A DNA stretch of 8,844 nt, from NCBI GenBank assembly GCA_910584185.1, contig CAJTYC010000090.1, positions 1 to 8,844 of the forward strand, in the 5' to 3' direction. This stretch comes from an uncultured Muribaculaceae bacterium. Its GTDB lineage: Bacteria; Bacteroidota; Bacteroidia; Bacteroidales; Muribaculaceae. Shown here piece by piece: positions 1 to 5,655 of the stretch. A program made the position numbers and the translations under genes. A model generated the notes under the pieces. The model searched no databases. It saw only the letters and a list, made by a program, of their open reading frames with translations, and was not told where the DNA came from. Position 1 is the first letter of the stretch; every line of letters starts with the position of its first letter.

Positions 1-84
1 CTCCAGAACGCTCAACAAAGCGAGTTAATTTTGGAACACGAAACTGAACACCCTACTTAATAACTAATAAGCATGACCTAATAC

Positions 85-2052
85 TTAAGTAAGCTCATCG
101 AGCTTACAAGTAGCCTCTTCCCAGAGTGTCATAGCCTCTTCAAGCTTGCCCTGGCAATCGGTATAGGCTGCAAGAGTGCTTTCTGAAGCGTCGCCGCCGG
201 CTATCTTATCTTCAAGCTCTTTAAGTTCGGTCTCAAGTCTGCCAACCTCAGCCTCGGCACGCGCAACCTCTTTCTCCGCTCTGCTAATCTGCTTGGCCCG
301 CTCTTTCTGCTCGGCATACGAGAGCTTGCGCTGCTCCTTGTCGCTTGCTTCGTCAACTCCTTCCACCTTTGCAGCCTCAGGCTTGGCACCGCCTGTTGTG
401 GCGGCTGTGGCGGCTGTGGCGGCTGTGTCGAGCTGCCGAAGGCTGTCGAGTTTCTTCTTCTGCAAGAAGTCGTATATGCCTCCCAAGTGCTCGGTAACTT
501 TTCCCTCTCCAAACTCATACACCTTGTCTACAAGCCCGTCGAGGAAGTAGCGGTCATGGCTGACTATTATCACCGTGCCGTTGAAGTCGCGTATCGCCTC
601 TTTGAGTATATCCTTGGTGTTTATGTCGAGGTGGTTGGTAGGCTCGTCAAGTATCAGGAAGTTGACCGGTTCGAGTAGCAATTTTATCATGGCGAGCCTG
701 GTCTTCTCACCCCCCGACAGCACCTTGACTTTCTTGTCGACGGCCTCGCCTCCAAACATGAAGGCGCCCAGTATGTCGCGCACCTTGGTGCGCCAGTCGC
801 CGGTAGCCACGTTGTCGATGGTGTCGAACACTGTTAGTTCTCCATCAAGCATCTGCGCTTGATTCTGCGCAAAATAACCTATCTTCACGTTGTGACCCAC
901 CTTGAGTGTTCCTGTGTAGGGTATCTCGCTCATGATACATTTCACTAATGTAGACTTACCCTCGCCGTTCTTGCCTACGAATGCGACTTTCTCGCCCCGG
1001 CGTATAGTGAACTCCGCATGGTCAAACACTTGGTGGTCGCCATATGCCTTGCCGACGTTCTCAAGTATCAACGGATAATCACCGCTTCGCTCTGCCGGCG
1101 GAAATTTCAACCGCAACCGTGAGTTGTCGACTTCATCAACCTCTATCGGCACAATCTTCTCGAGCTGCTTTATGCGGCTCTGCACCTGGATTGCCTTGGT
1201 GGCCTGGTAGCGGAAACGCTCTATGAATGCCTCTATGTCGGCTATCTGCTTCTGTTGGTTCTCATATGCGCGCCGCTGCTGCTCCACACGCTCCTTGCGA
1301 AGCTCCACGAAGTGCGAGTAGTTCACCTTGTAATCATATGCCCGTCCGCACGATATCTCTATTGTTCGCTTGGTCACGTTGTCGAGAAACGCCCGGTCGT
1401 GGCTAACGAGTACCACAGCCTTCGCCTTGGTGGCAATGAACTGCTCGAGCCATTGTATAGACTCTATATCGAGGTGGTTGGTTGGCTCGTCGAGCAGCAG
1501 AACATCGGGGCGGCGCAGCAATATCTTGGCAAGCTCGACACGCATGCGCCATCCACCGGAAAACTCCTTGGTAGGACGGTCAAAGTCGCTGCGCTTGAAT
1601 CCGAGTCCGGTGAGAGTGGATTCTATCTCTGCATCCATGTTGGAATAGCCGGACATGTCGAGCATATCACTGAGCTGCATCATCTTGTCGATGAGCTTGT
1701 GATATTCTTCAGATTCGTAGTCGGTCGACTCCGACACTTGCTGCGTCACACGGTCAAGTTCTCTCTTCAAGTCTGCCAAGTCGCTGAATGCCTTGCGTGT
1801 CTCGTTGATTAGTGAGGTGTCGTCGGCCAAGTTCATTTGCTGCGGCAGATAACCTATTGTCTGTGAGTTCGGCTTGCCGATGCTTCCTGATGTAGGCTCC
1901 TCAAGTCCGGCCAGTATCTTTAACAGTGTGGACTTGCCGGCACCATTCTTGCCGGTAAGGCCAATCTTGTCGGTGTCGTTAATCACAAAACTGATGTCTG
2001 TAAATAGCGGACGTGCCGAAAATTCTACGCTGAGATTATTAATCGAAATCAT
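85..2052 (-). CDS. ABC-F family ATPase (Uup/YheS/YdiF type), ribosome-associated
   Basis: This is a soluble protein with two ABC ATPase domains and no membrane segments, as expected of ABC-F factors that bind the ribosomal E site and act on stalled or antibiotic-bound ribosomes. Domain 1 has Walker A GKNGAGKS (residues 34-41), a degenerate signature FSGGW (164-168) and Walker B LLLDEP followed by TNHLD (185-195). A charged P-site tRNA-interaction linker fills about 244-300. Domain 2 has GKNGEGKST (360-368), signature LSGGE (445-449) and LILDEP with TNHLD (466-476). A low-complexity Thr-Ala linker (542-553) leads to a C-terminal coiled coil (about 575-655), as in Uup and YheS. The length of 655 residues is normal for the family. 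The start is chosen because MISINNLSVEF matches family N-termini. It is a single gene. No resistance phenotype can be claimed, since housekeeping and protective ABC-F subfamilies are hard to separate by eye. Family assignment is very secure; the exact subfamily is not. Confidence 0.96.
   Translation of the reverse strand: MISINNLSVEFSARPLFTDISFVINDTDKIGLTGKNGAGKSTLLKILAGLEEPTSGSIGKPNSQTIGYLPQQMNLADDTSLINETRKAFSDLADLKRELDRVTQQVSESTDYESEEYHKLIDKMMQLSDMLDMSGYSNMDAEIESTLTGLGFKRSDFDRPTKEFSGGWRMRVELAKILLRRPDVLLLDEPTNHLDIESIQWLEQFIATKAKAVVLVSHDRAFLDNVTKRTIEISCGRAYDYKVNYSHFVELRKERVEQQRRAYENQQKQIADIEAFIERFRYQATKAIQVQSRIKQLEKIVPIEVDEVDNSRLRLKFPPAERSGDYPLILENVGKAYGDHQVFDHAEFTIRRGEKVAFVGKNGEGKSTLVKCIMSEIPYTGTLKVGHNVKIGYFAQNQAQMLDGELTVFDTIDNVATGDWRTKVRDILGAFMFGGEAVDKKVKVLSGGEKTRLAMIKLLLEPVNFLILDEPTNHLDINTKDILKEAIRDFNGTVIIVSHDRYFLDGLVDKVYEFGEGKVTEHLGGIYDFLQKKKLDSLRQLDTAATAATAATTGGAKPEAAKVEGVDEASDKEQRKLSYAEQKERAKQISRAEKEVARAEAEVGRLETELKELEDKIAGGDASESTLAAYTDCQGKLEEAMTLWEEATCKLDELT
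401..427. repeat. Three perfect 9-bp repeats inside the ABC-F linker
   Basis: The unit GCGGCTGTG occurs three times without a mismatch (401-409, 410-418, 419-427). On the coding strand it gives the repeated Thr-Ala-Ala stretch joining the second ATPase domain to the C-terminal coiled coil. As 9 is a multiple of 3, copy-number change would alter linker length without shifting the frame. Confidence 0.9.
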
Positions 2053-2056
2053 AATG

Positions 2057-2064
2057 CAAAAATA
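2057..2064 (-). promoter_or_regulatory. Possible Bacteroidetes -7 element for the ABC-F gene
   Basis: On the minus strand this reads TATTTTTG, matching the Bacteroidetes -7 consensus TAnnTTTG. It lies only four bases before the ATG, so a transcript starting there would be almost leaderless. No TTTG -33 element is visible at the usual spacing, so this could be chance in AT-rich DNA. Confidence 0.27.
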
Positions 2065-2087
2065 ACGATTTTTCCCGACAACTTAAA

Positions 2088-2112
2088 AATTTAGAATTTA
2101 GAATTTAGAATT
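2088..2112. repeat. Heptamer tandem repeat AATTTAG, about 3.6 copies
   Basis: Three perfect copies of AATTTAG (2088-2094, 2095-2101, 2102-2108) are followed by a partial fourth copy. The array sits just upstream of the start of the ABC-F gene, where its promoter region should be. Its period equals that of the larger array at 2166-2249, although the unit sequence differs. Confidence 0.9.
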
Positions 2113-2165
2113 GCTTTGCCACGTTGCATCGCGAACTGGGGGGGAGGCGCCGCCGACGACAATAC

Positions 2166-2249
2166 AATGAACAATGAACAATGAACAATTAATAATGAAT
2201 AATGAATAATGAATAGTGATTAATGAATAGTGATTAATGAATAATGAAT
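2166..2249. repeat. Heptamer tandem array, 12 units of AATGAAT type
   Basis: These 84 bases divide exactly into twelve 7-bp units: AATGAAC three times, AATTAAT once, AATGAAT three times, AGTGATT, AATGAAT, AGTGATT, then AATGAAT twice. The AGTGATT-AATGAAT pair occurs twice in a row, which suggests a 14-bp duplication within the array. The array lies between the terminator of the Spy-like gene and the promoter region of the ABC-F gene. There is no spacer/repeat alternation, so it is not a CRISPR array. Confidence 0.95.
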
Positions 2250-2256
2250 CGGCGAC

Positions 2257-2303
2257 AAAAAAGCGAGGGACGCGACCTTCAACGCCGCATCCCTCGCGAA
2301 AAA
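2257..2303 (-). terminator. Rho-independent terminator of the Spy-like gene
   Basis: A perfect 8-bp stem GCGAGGGA (2263-2270) / TCCCTCGC (2290-2297) encloses a 19-base loop. On the minus strand it is followed by TTTTTTGTC, the classical U-tract. It lies about 45 bases beyond the stop codon at 2347. An A-run on the other side means it might also stop plus-strand transcripts. Confidence 0.85.
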
Positions 2304-2346
2304 TAGATTAGATTGAATCTGCTGTGTAAATTTCCTATGCCCTGGC

Positions 2347-2934
2347 TCATTTGCCGCCTTTCTTCTCCTTGCGGTCTGAGCGGAGCTGCATATCCTTCGC
2401 ATGTTTCTTACCCTTTACCGGTGCCATGCGTTTGTCCATCCCCGATTCGGGGCGGCCGGCATCCTGCACGTATTGGTTCTCAAGAAACATCACATATTTG
2501 TCGTTGCCAAGTATCTTCTTTACCTCTTTAAGATATTCGCGGCGCTCTGCCTCGCGTCTTTCCTTCATGGCTTTGCGCTCTGCACGAGCCTCGGCCTTAG
2601 CCTCTTTGCGTGCAGCCTTGGCTGAGTCCACACGGGCCTTCATCTCCTTACGCTGGTTTTCTTTCAGCGTCTTAAGTTGGCTTTTCTGCTGTTCGGTGAG
2701 GTCAAGCCCCTCGAACTCGCAGCCGCCGGGTCTGCATTGTGTTGCCACCGGGCAGGAATCTGACACCTGCAGGCATTTGGCTTCAGCGCGGCGGTCGAAT
2801 TTCATGTCTCTCTTTATGGTGCGCTCTGTCTTGGCTTTCCTGGCTTTTCCTTCTCCCGATCTCTGCTGTGCCGAAACAGGTATTGAAACTAACATCATTG
2901 CTGCAAACGCAACGGTCAAAATTTTCTTCATCAT
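2347..2934 (-). CDS. Secreted LTxxQ (Spy/CpxP-like) periplasmic protein
   Basis: This is a 195-residue exported protein, probably periplasmic. The N-terminus is a clear signal peptide: MMKK, a hydrophobic core (residues 5-18) and a likely cleavage site after SAQ (about 21-23). The mature part is very rich in Lys, Arg, Glu and Ala and mostly helical. It carries an LTEQQ motif (79-83) followed by the amphipathic helix QLKTLKENQ, and a second similar element, ILGNDKYVMFLEN (141-153). This spacing resembles the LTxxQ motifs of the Spy/CpxP chaperones and a Bacteroidetes DUF often placed beside them. Four cysteines at 54, 61, 67 and 72 precede the first motif and could form disulphides. Spy-like proteins bind unfolded envelope proteins; that role is inferred here. 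Two consecutive ATG codons exist (2934 and 2931), and the first was taken. It stands alone, with a hairpin terminator downstream and a dyad upstream. Confidence 0.85.
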   Translation of the reverse strand: MMKKILTVAFAAMMLVSIPVSAQQRSGEGKARKAKTERTIKRDMKFDRRAEAKCLQVSDSCPVATQCRPGGCEFEGLDLTEQQKSQLKTLKENQRKEMKARVDSAKAARKEAKAEARAERKAMKERREAERREYLKEVKKILGNDKYVMFLENQYVQDAGRPESGMDKRMAPVKGKKHAKDMQLRSDRKEKKGGK

Positions 2935-2970
2935 AATTATCTGTATTTGTTTGTATTTTACGATTTTGAA

Positions 2971-3007
2971 TATAGGTCGCTCACATATACTTTGTGCGCG
3001 ACCTATA
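2971..3007. promoter_or_regulatory. Perfect 10-bp dyad upstream of the Spy-like gene
   Basis: TATAGGTCGC (2971-2980) and GCGACCTATA (2998-3007) are perfect reverse complements. After one mismatch a further CACA/TGTG pairing (2982-2985 with 2993-2996) leaves a 7-base loop. The site lies 37-73 bases before the start codon at 2934. It could be an operator for a dimeric regulator or a hairpin in the mRNA leader. There is no U-tract, so a terminator is unlikely. Confidence 0.6.
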
Positions 3008-3156
3008 GTCTGCCACTGTAATCAAGTGTCACATTAATTACGATTGTTTGACCTTAAAGTTCACAGCTCTGTTTAATCTTTATCTCCAATTTAACAACCT
3101 TTTAACTTGACCAGGCAGGAAGGTTGAAATAATGTTAAATCTTGCACATGCACTTT

Positions 3157-3189
3157 AAACTCTCGTCATTATCTTCACGACGAGAGTTT
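3157..3189 (-). terminator. Hairpin terminator of the DXS-like gene
   Basis: AAACTCTCGTC (3157-3167) and GACGAGAGTTT (3179-3189) form a perfect 11-bp stem with an 11-base loop, starting 33 bases beyond the stop codon at 3223. The minus-strand end of the stem contributes TTT, but no long U-tract follows, so termination may be less efficient than at 2257-2303. The hairpin also lies in the region upstream of the next minus-strand gene. Confidence 0.65.
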
Positions 3190-3222
3190 GATTTATAGGC
3201 TTTTTAGAGTGGACTCAACTTT

Positions 3223-4980
3223 TTATTTCAACATCTCCTGCACGATTTCGGCAACTAACTGAGGTGTGAGCGAGGCCACCTCAAGTATATCTGCCGCATT
3301 GTATCGGTCGATAAACTCTTTTTTAAGTCCGAGGCAACGAACTTTCAAGCCCGTGGGGCCAAGCACCCGGGCTATCTTTTCGCCCAAGCCTCCTTCAAGG
3401 CTCGAGTCTTCGAGCGTAATCACCACTTTATGATCTTTTTCAGGTCCGAGCATCATCTCTTCATCCACGCCCGAGAGGAACCGTGGATTGATGAGCGTAG
3501 CATCAATGCCCTCTCCGGCAAGTATCTCCGCTGCCTTCTCGGCTACGCCATACATGTTGGAGGCACCCACGAGTGCCACGCCGGAGCCACGGTGGATCAT
3601 CTTGTAACTGTTGATTGCGGAGTAGTCAGTGTCGACTTCCCCTTTAGCATGCGTAAGTGGGGTAGAGGGGACACGTATCGCCACTGATTTTGATGTCTGA
3701 TTGTGTGCCCATGTGAGCATGGCCTTATATTCTTCCGCATTAGTAGGTCCGAGATATATGAGGTTGGGGATGTTGGATAGCATCACCATATCCCAAATTC
3801 CCAAGTGCGTTGCGTCGGGTATGCCGTACACGCCGGCGTCAAGTACGAGAAGTGTGGCCGGAAGATTGTCGAGCGAAAGGTCTTCCACCAATTGGTCAAA
3901 AGCCCGCTGCAAGAATGATGTCTCCACTGCAAGTATCGGCTTAAGACCACCCTTGGCAGCTCCTGCCACTACCGAAACACCGCACTGTTCGGCGATGCCC
4001 ACATCCCAGAATTGTGCACCGACACGCTTACGCACCTCCGGTGTGAAGCCAAACGACCCCGGTGTGGCGGGATTCACCACAAGCGTCTTGGCATCATTCT
4101 CGATAAGCTCAATGAGCATGTCGCGCGTAAGAGTGCCATAGGTAGGCTCTCCGCTGTCATGCTTAGGATTACCGTTGGTCACGTCAAACGGAACGCTCCA
4201 GTGGAACCGCTCCCTATATTCTTCTGCAAGCCCGTAGCCTTCACCTTTCTGCGTGTTGATATGCACCACAATCGGCGACTTGGAGGCTTTCGCTTTGCGG
4301 AATGCCTCGCGCAGCGACGGCAGGTCATTACCCTCTTTCACATAGATATAGTCGTAGCCGAGTGTCTTGAAGTAGTTGTCGGCTGCCATACCATTGGTCT
4401 CACGCAATTCGAGAAGGTTGTCAAACAGCGAACCATGATTCTCGGCGATTGCCATCTGGTTGTCATTCACAATCACGATGAAATTGCTTTTCAAGGTGGC
4501 GGCTGCATCCAATCCCTCGAATGCCACCCCTCCTGACAATGAGCCATCACCGATAAAGGCCACCACGGCATGTTCCTCGCCCTGCAAGTCGCGAGCCTTG
4601 GCCAGACCGGCAGCAAGCGTGATTGAAGGGGAGGTGTGACCCGCATAAAAGAGGTCATAAGGACTCTCGTTAGGGTCAGTATATTCACCAATGGCATTGT
4701 AAAGCGAAGGGTCGGTGAAATATTTCATGCGGCCGGTGAGCATCTTGTGTGCCACATCCTGATGCGACACATCCCAAACGATTTTATCTTTAGGGGCATC
4801 AAACACTTGGTAAAGGGCAATCGTAGCCTCCACCACGCCAAGATTAGGGCCAACATGCCCGCCAACAGTGCTGACCCATTGTAACATGGCCCGGCGCATC
4901 TCGTGCGCCAAATGCCTCAACTCATCATCACCAAGCCCCTTAATATCGACCGGCGACTGAATATCCAAAAGTTCAATCAT
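3223..4980 (-). CDS. DXS-like thiamine-diphosphate enzyme, transketolase family, substrate unknown
   Basis: The 585-residue protein has the DXS fold order: cofactor domain, pyrimidine-binding domain and C-terminal transketolase domain (about 460-580). The cofactor site is intact: GGH (40-42), WDVSHQ (69-74), GHTS (114-117), the metal/diphosphate motif GDG (144-146) to NDN (172-174), and catalytic Glu331 in IAEQ. From memory of E. coli Dxs I aligned the substrate pocket. Arg398 and His431 are kept (Arg359, His392). Tyr392, Arg420, Asp427 and Arg478 become Glu353, Asp381, Pro388 and Ser439, and the His after the catalytic EQ becomes Cys333. The last three of those four form the triad that holds glyceraldehyde-3-phosphate in true DXS. 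It is also shorter than typical DXS (about 620). It is therefore probably a paralogue making a different C-C bond; automatic annotation as Dxs would likely be wrong. The start MIELLDIQSP fits the family N-terminus and is preceded by AGG. It is a single gene. Confidence 0.88.
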   Translation of the reverse strand: MIELLDIQSPVDIKGLGDDELRHLAHEMRRAMLQWVSTVGGHVGPNLGVVEATIALYQVFDAPKDKIVWDVSHQDVAHKMLTGRMKYFTDPSLYNAIGEYTDPNESPYDLFYAGHTSPSITLAAGLAKARDLQGEEHAVVAFIGDGSLSGGVAFEGLDAAATLKSNFIVIVNDNQMAIAENHGSLFDNLLELRETNGMAADNYFKTLGYDYIYVKEGNDLPSLREAFRKAKASKSPIVVHINTQKGEGYGLAEEYRERFHWSVPFDVTNGNPKHDSGEPTYGTLTRDMLIELIENDAKTLVVNPATPGSFGFTPEVRKRVGAQFWDVGIAEQCGVSVVAGAAKGGLKPILAVETSFLQRAFDQLVEDLSLDNLPATLLVLDAGVYGIPDATHLGIWDMVMLSNIPNLIYLGPTNAEEYKAMLTWAHNQTSKSVAIRVPSTPLTHAKGEVDTDYSAINSYKMIHRGSGVALVGASNMYGVAEKAAEILAGEGIDATLINPRFLSGVDEEMMLGPEKDHKVVITLEDSSLEGGLGEKIARVLGPTGLKVRCLGLKKEFIDRYNAADILEVASLTPQLVAEIVQEMLK

Positions 4981-5157
4981 CCTGTTTTCTATATTTTTTG
5001 TATTAGTAATTTCTTATCACGTATTCTAAATTACCCCAATCCTCACTATTCTCAACCACCCACACCTTATAATAGTTCAATATCATTTCTAACGAATTGA
5101 CCCTTAAAATATTGAATACATCTTCCAGAGTCCCCAATCACCACATGCAAATATTAA

Positions 5158-5206
5158 GGCCCTGTCTCACAAAAAATGGCGGTGCCTAAAAGTAACAATC
5201 GCCATT
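5158..5206. repeat. Insertion-sequence-terminus-like sequence, left
   Basis: GGCCCTGTCTCACA (5158-5171) resembles, from general knowledge, the ends of several insertion sequences carrying a TGTCTCA motif. It is followed by a small inverted repeat AATGGCG / CGCCATT (5175-5181 and 5200-5206). The 8-mer GTCTCACA (5164-5171) recurs as its reverse complement at 8806-8813. No transposase is recognisable in the adjacent sequence, so this would be a remnant at most. Confidence 0.3.
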
Positions 5207-5337
5207 CCATATGCGACGATGAAATTGCAAAAAAATATATCCGCGCTTGTTTACCTCTCCAGTTCGTTTGTCATAAAGGTAAAGAAAACCAATTTCGGGA
5301 ATACCCAAAAAGTAAGGTAAGGGACTATGAAATATAA
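5176..5337 (+). CDS. Small open frame of 53 codons, doubtful
   Basis: An ATG-initiated frame begins MAVPKSNNRH and ends KSKVRDYEI before TAA. It is hydrophilic, has two isolated cysteines in its second half, no signal peptide and no domain I recognise. It starts inside the insertion-sequence-like end, and its first codons overlap the small hairpin there. No ribosome binding site is seen. It may be a chance frame or part of a decayed element. Confidence 0.12.
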   Translation: MAVPKSNNRHSICDDEIAKKYIRACLPLQFVCHKGKENQFREYPKSKVRDYEI

Positions 5338-5340
5338 TTT

Positions 5341-5538
5341 GCAGGATAATAGCTCCAAATACTTGGTGAAGTCGGGGATTTTTGCTAAATTCGCATCATC
5401 ACAAGAGAGTGACTTTATTAGCAACTTCTCCTGAAGCGTTTCGCAAATGCTTGAGATAGAAAACGTAGGAAATTTTCTTTTGACGCAAGCAGAGCAGAAA
5501 GGCTCCCCATGCCGTATATGCGTGGGCTGTTATCCTGC
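5341..5538. repeat. Imperfect 13-bp inverted repeat pair, 172 bp apart
   Basis: GCAGGATAATAGC (5341-5353) is matched at 12 of 13 positions by the reverse complement of GCTGTTATCCTGC (5526-5538). The pair encloses 172 bases and ends 117 bases before the Hsp70 start. Size and position resemble invertible promoter segments of gut Bacteroidales, but no promoter element was recognised inside and no recombinase gene is in the window. Confidence 0.5.
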
Positions 5539-5655
5539 ATTCTTTTCGTCAATTGGTTTCCTACGACCATCTATCAAAAGAATGCCCGATGCAGTCCACG
5601 CTTCTTGGTGATTTTACTGATTGGATTGAGATAATCATTAAACTAACATCATATT

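Larger units (their letters stand above)
4981..5655. other. 675-bp gap between divergent genes, no convincing gene
   Basis: The first part (4981-5157) is AT-rich and must hold the promoter of the minus-strand DXS-like gene, but no clear TAnnTTTG element was found. From 5158 the sequence changes character: an insertion-sequence-like end, a 53-codon frame (5176-5337), a 13-bp inverted repeat pair (5341-5353 and 5526-5538), and short open frames on both strands with frequent stops. This could be decayed mobile DNA. The promoter of the downstream Hsp70 operon should lie near 5540-5650, but no match to a Bacteroidetes consensus was seen. No tRNA or known riboswitch was recognised. Confidence 0.6.

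Noticed and set aside
1..84. Open plus-strand frame 1-60 ending in TAA (LQNAQQSELILEHETEHPT), possibly the tail of a convergent gene.
   Set aside because: Only 19 codons are visible, with no recognisable motif, and other frames are equally open. It cannot be supported from this window.
1255..1812. 185-codon plus-strand open frame opposite the ABC-F gene.
   Set aside because: It is wholly antisense to a well-conserved gene. Its composition follows from the codon bias of the other strand and no domain is seen.
2166..2249. CRISPR array.
   Set aside because: The units are 7 bp in direct tandem without spacers, and there are no cas genes.
2351..3037. 228-codon plus-strand open frame opposite the Spy-like gene.
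   Set aside because: It is antisense to a gene with signal peptide, motif and terminator. Its Ser/Arg/Leu-rich translation is typical of a shadow of a Lys/Glu-rich gene.
4012..4536. 174-codon plus-strand open frame opposite the DXS-like gene.
   Set aside because: It is antisense to a conserved enzyme and has no motif.
3223..4980. Naming the ThDP enzyme dxs.
   Set aside because: The residues that hold glyceraldehyde-3-phosphate in real DXS are replaced, so the symbol would imply a reaction the sequence does not support.
5194..5400. Minus-strand open stretch containing FLYLYDKRTGEVNKRGY, reminiscent of beta-propeller repeats.
   Set aside because: It is short, has no start codon and no second repeat, and stops interrupt it on both sides. 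The resemblance is too weak to call a pseudogene.
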